Assembly: GCA_021300195.1 (NCBI GenBank)
Contig: JAJTIE010000001.1
Location: 1-64,000 of the forward strand
Direction: 5' to 3'
Source of the DNA: Bacteroidota bacterium
GTDB taxonomy: Bacteria > Bacteroidota > Bacteroidia > J057 > JAJTIE01
Length of the DNA stretch: 64,000 nt
In this document: positions 1-8,361 of the stretch, piece after piece
How positions within the stretch are numbered: position 1 is the first letter of the stretch
Layout of the letters: each line of letters opens with the position of its first letter
Notes under the pieces: generated by a model
Databases searched by the model: none
What the model saw: the letters and a program-made list of their open reading frames with translations, nothing else
What the model was told of the DNA's origin: nothing
Translations under genes and position numbers: made by a program

Positions 1-1790
1 GCAGGCTGCAGGCCAAAGCCTATGATGACACAGTACACGGCGGCCTTGCCCCGTGCCTCATTCGTCCACTTGAAAGTGCGGTGGGCGAAGTGGATCTTCA
101 CGCCCATTTTCAGCAGGTATTGCCACAGGATGCCTACCTGCTCGCCCTGGGTAATGGAGTTGGTAGACACCAGGGCCACCCGTATGTCGGTGCCCTGTAT
201 GTACTGGGCCGCCTTGGCATACCAGGCGCTCACAAAGTCGAGTGTACCGGCCCCCTTTACACCGGGCAGTGCAGCCAGCAGGCCCTCTCGCTGCTTGGGT
301 TCCATCAGCTTGCTGCCTACAAAGGGCGGGTTGCCCATCATGTAGCTCAGGGCTTTGGGGGCTATGTGTTTTTTCCAGTCCAGCGCCAGCGCATCTCCGT
401 GGTGGATGTGCGGGCTGTGGCGCAGGGGCAGGCGGCGGTAGTAGTGGCCAAAGGTTTCGCTCAGCAGCAGGTTCATCTGGTGGTCTACCATCCACATGGC
501 CACCTCGGCTATGCGGGCGGCAAACTCTTCGATCTCGATGCCATAAAACTGGCTGACGTAGAGCTGGCTGAGGTCGGCCACGTCCAGGGTGCGCTGCACG
601 TTGAAGCGTCCGCCCCCGCGCACCTGGCTCACCCATTTGTAGCGGGCCTTTATCACCTCTATCTCCAGCATGCGCAGCTCGCGGTAGGCCATGATAAGGA
701 AGTTGCCACAGCCGCAGGCGGGGTCCAGAAAGTTTAGCCCGGCCAGCTTTTGATGAAAGCTTACCACCTGCCGGGCATTGTTCTTTACCCGTTCAAACTC
801 CGCCCGAAGGTCATCCATAAAGAGGCTATTGATCACCTTCAGGATATTTTTCTCGCTGGTGTAGTGGGCTCCCAGGCTTCGGCGCTCCCTGGGGTTCATC
901 ACACTCTGGAAAAGGGAGCCAAAGATGGCGGGCGATATTTTGCTCCAGTCGAAGTAGCAACAGGCCAGCAGGGCCTGGCGCCCGGCCCGCTCAAAGATGG
1001 GCGGGCGCAGGGTGGCGCTGAAGAGGTCGCCGTTTACGTACGGAAACTGGCCCAGGTCCTGGTCTACCGTTTTTTGCCGCCTGCCCTCCGGGCTGTCCAG
1101 TATGTTAAACACCTCGTTGATCACCGAGCCCAGGTTCCGGCCATCCTCCTGGCTGTAGTTTTCTATGTAGTAGGTAAAGCTGTCCTTGGGAAAAATGCCG
1201 GTATCGTCGGCAAACAGGCAGAAGAGTAGCCGCACCATAAAAAGCTCCAGCTCCTTGTCCACATAGCCTTGTTTTTCCAGCTCGTCGTGCAGGCGGCCCA
1301 GCAGCTCGGCGGCCTGCAGGTTGGCCGGGTCTTCGTCGCGCAGCTTCACCCGCGTATAGCCTGCCATGAAGCCGAAGAGGTGCAGGTGGCTTAGCAGCTC
1401 GCCGAAGGCAAAATCCGTGTTTGTTTGCTCCTCCACATCGTATAGCCGGAAGTGCTCAAAGTCGGACACCAGCACGTAGCGGGGCAGCTGGCTATCCTTT
1501 AGCCCCGCAAAGTAGGAGAGGCTCTGGTCGTAGGCCTTGTCCAGGCTTTTGCCTCGGCTTTTGTGCTCTACCAGCAGCACCCCTTCCCAAAAAAGGTCGA
1601 TAAACCCATAGTTGCCGTCTGCCTTCTTTACCGGTGCCTCAAAGGCGGCCAGGGCACGGCGCTTCTGGCCAAATACATCGAAGAAGTCGTCCCAAAAGCT
1701 TTTTGCCTCGGCTTCTTCGCGGCTTTCATCTCGCCACTTGTGTATAAACTGTGTGGCACGGCTTCGTATTTCGTTCCAGCTTAACGACAT
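1..1790 (-). CDS. MmeI-like type IIL restriction-modification enzyme (C-terminus outside window)
   Basis: This gene encodes a single-chain enzyme that would both cut DNA and methylate adenine. It starts at ATG 1790 and runs off the left edge, so 596 codons are visible. A PD-(D/E)XK nuclease signature lies at D65, E75 and K77, with the exact D-X9-EXK spacing I recall for MmeI. A helical spacer follows. The methyltransferase core then shows motif I LDPACGCGNFL (from L355) and motif IV NPPF (N487-F490), the N6-adenine type. The target-recognition region should lie beyond the window. Base composition matches the host genes, so the gene is not obviously a recent arrival. It sits beside the initiator tRNA gene. 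BREX PglX proteins share the methylase fold, but the N-terminal nuclease motif argues for a type IIL enzyme. Whether it is intact cannot be judged because the 3' end is missing. Confidence 0.85.
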   Translation of the reverse strand, partial: MSLSWNEIRSRATQFIHKWRDESREEAEAKSFWDDFFDVFGQKRRALAAFEAPVKKADGNYGFIDLFWEGVLLVEHKSRGKSLDKAYDQSLSYFAGLKDSQLPRYVLVSDFEHFRLYDVEEQTNTDFAFGELLSHLHLFGFMAGYTRVKLRDEDPANLQAAELLGRLHDELEKQGYVDKELELFMVRLLFCLFADDTGIFPKDSFTYYIENYSQEDGRNLGSVINEVFNILDSPEGRRQKTVDQDLGQFPYVNGDLFSATLRPPIFERAGRQALLACCYFDWSKISPAIFGSLFQSVMNPRERRSLGAHYTSEKNILKVINSLFMDDLRAEFERVKNNARQVVSFHQKLAGLNFLDPACGCGNFLIMAYRELRMLEIEVIKARYKWVSQVRGGGRFNVQRTLDVADLSQLYVSQFYGIEIEEFAARIAEVAMWMVDHQMNLLLSETFGHYYRRLPLRHSPHIHHGDALALDWKKHIAPKALSYMMGNPPFVGSKLMEPKQREGLLAALPGVKGAGTLDFVSAWYAKAAQYIQGTDIRVALVSTNSITQGEQVGILWQYLLKMGVKIHFAHRTFKWTNEARGKAAVYCVIIGFGLQP

Positions 1791-1947
1791 ATCTGTTTCT
1801 TATTAGGCGCTTGTGTCTGTCTATCAGATTTGGCTGTGGGCATGCGTACGGCTTGCCTGGCTATCCGGCATCAATATAGGCAGTGCGGGCCGGAAAAGCA
1901 TAGCAGCGCGGCACCCCGCCCGGGCAGTGGGATGTGTCTTTCTGGCG

Positions 1948-1978
1948 AAAAAAAAGCCCGAGCTGTGGGCCCGGGCTT
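1948..1978 (-). terminator. Rho-independent terminator of tRNA-fMet
   Basis: The inverted repeat AAGCCCG/CGGGCTT is followed, in the minus direction, by a run of eight T (A8 on the plus strand at 1948-1955). It lies just 3' of the initiator tRNA gene. Confidence 0.75.
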
Positions 1979-2009
1979 CTGCTTTGTTCAGCTGACACGA
2001 TTCTTACCG

Positions 2010-2081
<72 letters not shown>

Positions 2082-2090
2082 ATAGGGATG

Positions 2091-2120
2091 CAAAGGTAGT
2101 GAATATTTTTGTAAAAGCAA
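2091..2120 (-). promoter_or_regulatory. Promoter of tRNA-fMet
   Basis: On the minus strand, TTG (2118-2120), a 19-nt spacer and TACCTTTG (2091-2098) match the Bacteroidota sigma-ABfr consensus TTG/TAnnTTTG. The -7 box ends 9 nt before the tRNA. Confidence 0.75.
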
Positions 2121-2155
2121 GCGCTGATGGGCCGGTTTCGGATTTTTGCCCAATT

Positions 2156-2587
2156 CTAGTGGATCACCACCTGGTTTATCTTATCGCCGGCCTTTACCAG
2201 GTCTATAAGCTCCAGTCCGTCTGTCACACGGCCAAAGCAGGTGTGGTTTCGGTCCAGGTGGCTGGTGTTCTGGCGGCTGTGGCAGATGAAGAACTGGCTA
2301 CCGCCGGTGTTTCGGCCAGCATGTGCCATGCTTAGCACGCCACGGTCGTGGTACTGCAGCTTGCCGTCCAGCTCGCAGTCTATCTGGTAGCCCGGCCCGC
2401 CGGTACCATCGCCACGCGGGCATCCGCCCTGGATCACAAAGTTGGGGATCACCCGGTGGAAGGTGAGGCCGTTGTAGAAGCCCGCCTGGGCGAGCTTCAC
2501 AAAGTTTTGTACCGTTTTGGGCGCATCTTCGTCGTAGAACTCGATGTGCATCACGCCATGGTCCGTGTGTATTTCTCCTTTGGTCAT
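2156..2587 (-). CDS. Cytoplasmic cyclophilin-type peptidyl-prolyl isomerase
   Basis: A 143-residue single-domain cyclophilin that catalyses cis-trans isomerisation of X-Pro bonds. The core motifs [13 protein letters not shown] and GGSQFFI are intact, and the length is normal for bacterial PpiB-type enzymes. The frame is open further upstream to 2704, but that extension has no family similarity and overlaps the preceding gene. ATG 2587 (MTKGEIHT) gives the standard N-terminus. There is no signal peptide, so it should act in the cytoplasm, unlike the exported cyclophilin at 21823-22725. It follows the superoxide dismutase gene by 94 bp on the same strand. Confidence 0.93.
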   Translation of the reverse strand: MTKGEIHTDHGVMHIEFYDEDAPKTVQNFVKLAQAGFYNGLTFHRVIPNFVIQGGCPRGDGTGGPGYQIDCELDGKLQYHDRGVLSMAHAGRNTGGSQFFICHSRQNTSHLDRNHTCFGRVTDGLELIDLVKAGDKINQVVIH

Positions 2588-2681
2588 GGGTGCAATATAG
2601 CACAGGGGCCGTATGTGCCGCAAGCCTGTGCGCGCCAGCCCACAGCCCAGGCTGGCGGAGGCATGCGCCAGGGGTGCTGCC

Positions 2682-3410
2682 CTAGGCCAGCCGGCTAGCC
2701 ACAAACTGCCAGTTTACCAATTTGCCAAAGGCGGTAATGTAGTCGGTTCGCAGGTTTTGGTACTTCAGGTAGTAGGCATGCTCCCACACGTCCAGCGCCA
2801 GCAGGGGGGTGCCCCGCACGGGCATGTGGTTCATCAGCGGGTTATCCTGGTTCATGCTGTCCGTTATGGCCAGCTGTCCACTGGGCTGCTGCACCAGCCA
2901 GGCCCAGCCGCTGCCAAAGTGTGTGCCTGCTGCAGCATCAAATGCCTCCTGAAAGCGTGCCCAGCTGCCAAAGTCTCGCACCACGGCTTGCTGCAGGGGC
3001 TCGGGTATGGCGTGGTCTTCGGCCCTGGGGCTCATGCATTGCCAGTATAGGCTGTGGTTCCAGGCTCCGCCACCGTTGTTGCGCACATTCATCCGCAGGG
3101 CCTCGGGCAGTGCATCCAGCTGGCTCAGGGTTTCCTCCAGGCTTTTCTCTGCCCAGGGGGTTCCGGCCAGTGCATCATTCAGCTTGCGCACATAGCCCGC
3201 GTGGTGCCGGCTGTAGTGTATCTCCATGGTGCGGGCATCTATGTAGGGCTCCAGCGCACCGTAGGCGTAGCCCAGTGCCGGCTGCAGGTAGGTGCCCCCT
3301 GTGGCCGCCTCTGTGTGGGGCCAGGCCTGGCTGTGGGCCAGCAGCCTGCCCCCCAGCAGCGCTGCCGCCCCTGCCAGGGTTGTTTTCTGCAAGAATTCTC
3401 GTCTCTTCAT
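2682..3410 (-). CDS. Tat-exported Fe/Mn superoxide dismutase
   Basis: This enzyme converts superoxide to hydrogen peroxide and oxygen. The 242-residue protein begins with a twin-arginine signal (RREFLQK at residues 3-9, then a hydrophobic stretch to about residue 25), so it is probably exported folded with its metal. The mature part has the four expected ligands: H65 (in EIHYSRHH), H119 (in [10 protein letters not shown]), D207 and H211 (in [13 protein letters not shown]). Iron and manganese forms cannot be told apart by eye. Most superoxide dismutases of this family are cytoplasmic, so the Tat leader is notable. The cyclophilin gene follows. Confidence 0.93.
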   Translation of the reverse strand: MKRREFLQKTTLAGAAALLGGRLLAHSQAWPHTEAATGGTYLQPALGYAYGALEPYIDARTMEIHYSRHHAGYVRKLNDALAGTPWAEKSLEETLSQLDALPEALRMNVRNNGGGAWNHSLYWQCMSPRAEDHAIPEPLQQAVVRDFGSWARFQEAFDAAAGTHFGSGWAWLVQQPSGQLAITDSMNQDNPLMNHMPVRGTPLLALDVWEHAYYLKYQNLRTDYITAFGKLVNWQFVASRLA

Positions 3411-3551
3411 GTAGTATCGGGCTTAATGCAGTTTCCGGTTGGCACCGGGCCGTGGCGGAATAATTAAAGTGAAAACAGGCCTACAATCTATCGATTTTTT
3501 TAGTAGACTTAACCCGTATTTCGGCTACACAGTTTTGACCCTAACCTACCG

Positions 3552-4409
3552 ATGACCATGAAGTTTGACAACATTGCCATACCTGTAGACTTTTCGGAGT
3601 CTAGCCTGAACGCCTTTAAGTACGCCTGCGACTTGGCCCGCAGGCATGGCAGCCGGGTGCACCTGGTGCATGTGTACGAGCGCAGCTACTACAGCGTGGC
3701 CGGTAGTGCCGGTGGCATTACCTACGCCATAGACGCTACCGAGAATGACCACATGCGTACCCACATCACGCACCAGATGAAGGAGCTGACACAGCGGCCC
3801 GAGGCGAAAGGCATCCACTTCTATAGCAAGCTGATAGCCGACATACCCGTGTGGCGGTTCTACGAGGAGCTGGAGGGCACGCAGATAGACCTGATTGTGA
3901 TGGGTACGCGGGGCGTAACCGGCCTGCTGCATGGTGGCCTGGTGGGCACCAATACCGAGCGAGTAATTCGCCACTCGCACATACCGGTGCTGAGTGTGCC
4001 GGAGGGGGCGGGCTTTACGGATACGAAGGTGATCCTTTTTGCCACCGACTTCAAGGATCCGCTGGATGATGTGTACCCAAAGGTGGTAGACCTGGCCCGC
4101 CTGAAGGGCGCTGCCATCAAGATTGGGGTTATCAATACGCAGAACAATTTTTCTACCAGCCGCAAGGCCTACGAGGCCTATGAGGAACTGAAGGGGAAAT
4201 ACCCCTATGAGCGGGTGGAGCTGGTGGTGCACAACGACCACAGCGTAGAAGAGGGCATACAGGACCTGGTGCACCTGGTGAATGCCGACCTGCTGGCCAT
4301 GCTCACCCATGGGCGCACCGGCATAGGCCACCTGCTGAAAGGTAGCATAGCCGAGGACCTGAGCAGCACCCTGGCTACCCCGCTGTTTACCCTACGCCTA
4401 GGCAACTAG
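3552..4409 (+). CDS. Tandem-domain universal stress protein (UspA family)
   Basis: Two Usp domains are fused head to tail, roughly residues 1-145 and 150-285. Each ends with the expected nucleotide-binding loop: GTRGVTGLLHGGLVGTNTERV in the first and THGRTGIGHLLKGSIAED in the second. The family binds ATP or similar ligands and supports survival under stress; the exact role of this member is unknown. ATG 3552 is taken as start, though ATG 3558 (MKFDNIAIPVDFS) fits the family equally well. The gene stands alone, divergent from superoxide dismutase, and is followed by a perfect palindromic terminator. Confidence 0.92.
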   Translation: MTMKFDNIAIPVDFSESSLNAFKYACDLARRHGSRVHLVHVYERSYYSVAGSAGGITYAIDATENDHMRTHITHQMKELTQRPEAKGIHFYSKLIADIPVWRFYEELEGTQIDLIVMGTRGVTGLLHGGLVGTNTERVIRHSHIPVLSVPEGAGFTDTKVILFATDFKDPLDDVYPKVVDLARLKGAAIKIGVINTQNNFSTSRKAYEAYEELKGKYPYERVELVVHNDHSVEEGIQDLVHLVNADLLAMLTHGRTGIGHLLKGSIAEDLSSTLATPLFTLRLGN

Positions 4410-4456
4410 TACCCCGGGCTGGGCTACCCCCCCATGCCCCCGAAGCTACCCGCCGC

Positions 4457-4484
4457 AAAAGCCCGACCAGCTGGTCGGGCTTTT
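4457..4484 (+). terminator. Terminator of the Usp gene, perfect 28-bp palindrome
   Basis: A 14-bp arm (AAAAGCCCGACCAG) is followed directly by its perfect inverted copy ending in TTTT. A run of A on one side and T on the other could allow termination from both directions. It lies 47 bp after the Usp stop codon. Confidence 0.8.
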
Positions 4485-4622
4485 GCCTGTCTGTAGGTTT
4501 AGACTCCCTCTGGGGCCGCCACAGTTTCTGGGCGTAGCAGGTATGTGGTGGTACGCCCTTTCGCCTTCCCGGCTTTGCGAGCCCCCGGGCAAGGCCGCCC
4601 CAAAAATTTCTTTCGGCATAGA

Positions 4623-4653
4623 TTTGTGTGTTGTAAGATTTGCATTAAATTTG
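4623..4653 (+). promoter_or_regulatory. Promoter of tRNA-Glu
   Basis: TTTG (4623-4626), a 19-nt spacer and TAAATTTG (4646-4653) match the Bacteroidota promoter consensus. The tRNA begins 12 nt downstream. Confidence 0.75.
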
Positions 4654-4664
4654 TCCTCCCATTT

Positions 4665-4742
4665 GGCGCGTTCGTCTAGCCAGGTCCAGGACACCTCTCT
4701 TTCACAGAGGCGACACGGGTTCGAATCCCGTACGCGCTACCA
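4665..4742 (+). tRNA. tRNA-Glu (TTC)
   Basis: The anticodon stem-loop CCTCT-CTTTCAC-AGAGG gives anticodon TTC. The acceptor stem pairs GGCGCGT with ACGCGCT (one G-T pair at the top), the discriminator is A4739, and CCA is encoded at 4740-4742. The gene has its own promoter and terminator. Confidence 0.95.
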
Positions 4743-4747
4743 GCCAA

Positions 4748-4770
4748 AGCCGACTATCAGTCGGCTTTTT
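4748..4770 (+). terminator. Terminator of tRNA-Glu
   Basis: The hairpin AGCCGACT/AGTCGGCT has a 3-nt loop and ends in a T tract (4766-4770), directly after the tRNA. Confidence 0.85.
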
Positions 4771-4979
4771 GCGTTACAGGAGTACCACTCGGCAGCACCC
4801 GGCACTACCCACAGTCCATCTTTTCCCTGAGTGCCCAGGCACCGCTCGGGCACCGGCGCAGCGCATTTATACCTGCATAACCATAGCGCGCCGCGAATTT
4901 CTTAACCAAATGGCCTTGATTCCGCCCGCGCCTATGCTTATAATTGGCGATAAACTTATGTTCAATGTTAATTGAAAAA

Positions 4980-7198
4980 ATGGACTTCGATGCTATTGTA
5001 ATAGGCGGTGGGCTTGGAGGGTTAACCGCCGGTGCCACGCTCAGCAAGCTGGGAAAAAAAGTACTGCTACTCGAGCAGCACTACATACCGGGTGGCTGCG
5101 CCACCACCTTCAAGCGGCGGGACTACCTGATGGAAGTAGCCCTGCACGAGATAGATGGCCCGCACGAACAGGACTTCAAGCGACATGCCTTTGACCTGCT
5201 GGGGGTAACCCAGCAGGTACAATTTGTACCCGTCCCGGAGTTTTACCGCATTAAGACAGAGGGTTTGGACTTTGTGGTGCCACACGGCAGGGATGCCTAT
5301 ATCCAGGCACTCAGCAGGGCCTACCCAGAGGAGGCAAAAGGTATAGAAGACTTTGTGGGCTTTATACTGGCCGTGCAGAAGGAGCTCTACCGAATGCCCC
5401 AGGGCTGGAAGGCCAAGCTCTTGTTGCCGCTGTTCCCACTGCTGTACCCGCATGTGCTGAGGGCATCTCGCCACACCCTGGGTAGCTGGCTAGATCAGCA
5501 TATACGGAACGAAGAACTCAAAGTGATCTTGGCTGCAAACCTGGGATACTATCATGATGATGCCTATTCGCTCTCGCTCATCTATTTCTGCGCAGCCCAA
5601 TCCGGCTACATAGCGGGGGGCGGCTACTACATTAAGGGGGGGTCGCAGCGGCTTTCTGATTATCTGGCTAGTGTGATAGCGGAAAACGGCGGCCAGGTGC
5701 TACTGGGCAAGCGCGTTACACACATCCTCACCGAACGGGGTAGGGCAACAGGCGTAGAGTACGAGGATGCCCACAATAAGTGCCTGCCTGCCGTGCAGGT
5801 GCATGCACCTATCACCATAGCCAATGCGGCCCCCCCACTGGTGAAGCAGATGCTACCCCCTGCCCTGGCGGCCAAACTGGGCAAAAAAATAGACCATCGC
5901 GCCATAGCCAGCAGCATTACCTGCCTGTATATAGGGTTCAATAAAGACCTGAAGAAGGACCTGGGCAATCAGAACTATGCTACCTTCTTGTTTCACCCAA
6001 GTGCCAGGAACATGAAAGCATTTCTGGCGTCTCTGCAGGGCGATGACTGGGAGACAAAGCCACTCGACTTTATGGACTATAGCCAGCTGGATTCAGACCT
6101 GTGCCCACCGGGCAAGTCCTTTGTTACTATGGGCTCACTAGACTACATGTGCAACTGGGAGGGGCTGGACGAGCAGGCCTATGCCTTGAAGAAGGCGAAG
6201 GTAACCCAGATTATACTAAAACGACTGGAGCAGCACTTCCCCGGTGTGGTGCAGCACATAGAGCACTACGAGCTGGCCACACCCCGTACCCTGGCACGCT
6301 ACACAGCCAACCCACAGGGCACTGCCTATGGGTATGCGCAGCTGAACGAGCAGTCGGGACTGAAGGGGTTTGAACACAGATCGCCCATCCCTGGCTTGTA
6401 TTTTGCCTCGGCCTGGACAAACCCCGGTTCGGGCTTTACGGGTGTAATAGCTGGTGGGTATGACTGCGCTATTGAGGTGAACCGCAAGCTAAAGCACAGC
6501 CAGGCTAAGGGACAGCTCCTGGCCGACGAACGGGTAGTGCCCCTACTAGCGCGTAAAGAAATAGCCGAAGGAACCTTTGAACTGGTTTTTCCCAAACCCA
6601 AGGGCTTTCAGCATCGGCCTGGCCAGTATGCCATTCTGGCGCTAAACAAGCCACAGTATACCGAGCTGGATATGGAGCACAGGCCGCTCACCATTGCCTC
6701 GCACCCCGACGAGACCCACCTACGTTTTGCCATGCGCATGAGCAGCAGCAGCTTTAAGCGTAGTTGCCTGGCCATGCAGCCCGGAGATACGGTTACCCTC
6801 TATGGACCAACAGGAGACTTCCGTATACTACCCACCGGAAGGCCTGTTGTTTTCCTTACCGCAGGTATTGGCATCACCCCCGTTATGCCCCTGCTACACG
6901 AGCTGGAAAAAAAAAGTTTGACAAGAAGATTCATCTCTTCTATACCAACTATACAGAAAGCAAGACGACCTACCACCAAGAGCTGAAGGCCATCACGTAC
7001 GACCGTTTCCACTATCACCCCATTTTTTCAGATACGGAGGGTATGATGACCCTGAACACGCTGCAGCAGCAGTTGGGCGATCTACAGGCCTACGACTATT
7101 ATCTGATCGGCACCTCCAGCTTTATGAAGGGCATGAACGACCTGATGGCAGCCGCCCGTGTGCCAGCGGAACAGATAGTTGTAGAACACTTTGGGTAA
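4980..7198 (+). CDS. CrtISO/phytoene-desaturase-like flavoprotein fused to a ferredoxin-reductase module; -1 frameshift at an A9 tract
   Basis: The first part (residues 1 to about 515) is an FAD-dependent desaturase/isomerase of the CrtI, carotenoid isomerase and retinol saturase superfamily. It has the dinucleotide loop IGGGLGGLTAG at the N-terminus, then LLEQHYIPGGCA, and a C-terminal FAD motif GSGFTGVIAGGYDCA. From about residue 520 a ferredoxin-NAD(P) reductase-like region follows, with a flavin motif HRPLTIAS and the start of its NAD(P) domain (TAGIGITPVMPLLHELE). The zero frame then stops at 6986. A -1 shift at nine A (6907-6915) continues into IHLFYTNYTES and GTSSFMKGMNDLM, which completes the NAD(P) domain and stops at 7198, giving about 740 residues. 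ATG 4980 (MDFDAIVIGGG) is chosen; ATG 4965 is possible. The substrate is unknown. The shift may be real slippage, a mutation or a homopolymer error. Confidence 0.8.
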
Positions 7199-7207
7199 GC
7201 GGCGCTC

Positions 7208-8101
7208 CTAGTTTTTCTGTAGGCTACGCAGCTGTTCAAAGAGTTTGCGCTCCTGGGCACTCAGCCTTTGTGGCAGGGCTATCCCCAGGTGTAGGTACAG
7301 GTCTCCGTACTGTCCGGGCTGTTCATACACAGGCATGCCCTTTTGCTTTAGCCGCAGCACCCCGCCAGGCTGGGTACCTTCCTTCAGGTTTAGCTTTACC
7401 TTTCCCCCCAGGGTATCCAGCACGTAGGGGCCGCCCAGCACCGCATCGTACAGGGGTAGGGCTACCTCGCGGTGCAGGTTATTTCCATCCCGCTCATACA
7501 GGGGGTGGGGTACTACCTGTATGTTCAGCAGCAGGTCTCCGCGGCTTCCGTCTGGGCGCTTGCGGCCCCTGCCCCTTACTTTCAGGCCTTTACCATCGCT
7601 CAGCCCGGGCTTCAGGTTCAGGCTGAAGTGCTCCTCGCCCAGTCCTACCGTTTTGGTACCGCCCCGGTAGGCATCCTCCAGGCTGATGCTGAGCGTAGCC
7701 CGCAGGTCGCCCTGCCGGCCCTGCTGCCGTGCCCCTGCCTCGGCCCCAAAGCCCCCGCCGAAGAAGGTGCGAAAGAAGTCGCTAAACCCGCTGCCAAAGC
7801 CCTCGTGGGTATGCGCAAAGCCGCCATCCTGCGGTTCCCACTGCTGCTGTTGCCGTGGGCCACCGCCCTGCCCATACTGTTTCCAGTTGCTCCCCAGTTT
7901 GTCATACTGCTGGCGGCTCTCGGGGTTGCTCAGCACCTCATAGGCCTCGCTCACCTCCTTGAACTTCTGCTCGGCACCCGCATCATTCGGGTTCGTATCG
8001 GGGTGGTACTGGCGCGCCAGCTGCCGGTAGGCTTTCTTTATATCGTCTGCCGTGGCACCCTTGCCCACCCCCAGTATTTTATAGTAGTCGCGGTATTCCA
8101 T
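7208..8101 (-). CDS. CbpA-type DnaJ-domain chaperone
   Basis: A 297-residue co-chaperone that would stimulate DnaK ATPase. The J domain (residues 1-70) carries the HPD motif at 33-35 and the usual DYYKILGV start. A G/Q/F-rich linker (about 75-135) follows, then the two beta-sandwich substrate-binding domains typical of DnaJ C-terminal regions. The cysteine-rich zinc finger of true DnaJ is absent, which makes this the CbpA/DjlA-like short class. The gene converges on the flavoprotein gene with only 9 bp between stops. The next gene, on the other strand, is an HtrA protease, so two protein-quality genes diverge here. Confidence 0.93.
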   Translation of the reverse strand: MEYRDYYKILGVGKGATADDIKKAYRQLARQYHPDTNPNDAGAEQKFKEVSEAYEVLSNPESRQQYDKLGSNWKQYGQGGGPRQQQQWEPQDGGFAHTHEGFGSGFSDFFRTFFGGGFGAEAGARQQGRQGDLRATLSISLEDAYRGGTKTVGLGEEHFSLNLKPGLSDGKGLKVRGRGRKRPDGSRGDLLLNIQVVPHPLYERDGNNLHREVALPLYDAVLGGPYVLDTLGGKVKLNLKEGTQPGGVLRLKQKGMPVYEQPGQYGDLYLHLGIALPQRLSAQERKLFEQLRSLQKN

Positions 8102-8361
8102 GTTTCTTGTCCCCTATTCTTGCTTCCCCCATCTGCCTGGTGCAGTGGCTGTTAGTTAGCCCTGCAAAAATCATTCTAAACCCAGGTAGACGCATGTGGC
8201 ACCTGGCCTGCTGTCATTCTGGCGTAATAGTTAAGAGTTGTTAAGCCATCCAGACAGATTGATACATTGGCACGAAATTCGTCGTTACAGCATGCGGAGG
8301 TATGGCATGGCCGTGCCCCCGGATTTAAACTGAAACGATAATTAAAAATAGGAAGCAACCC

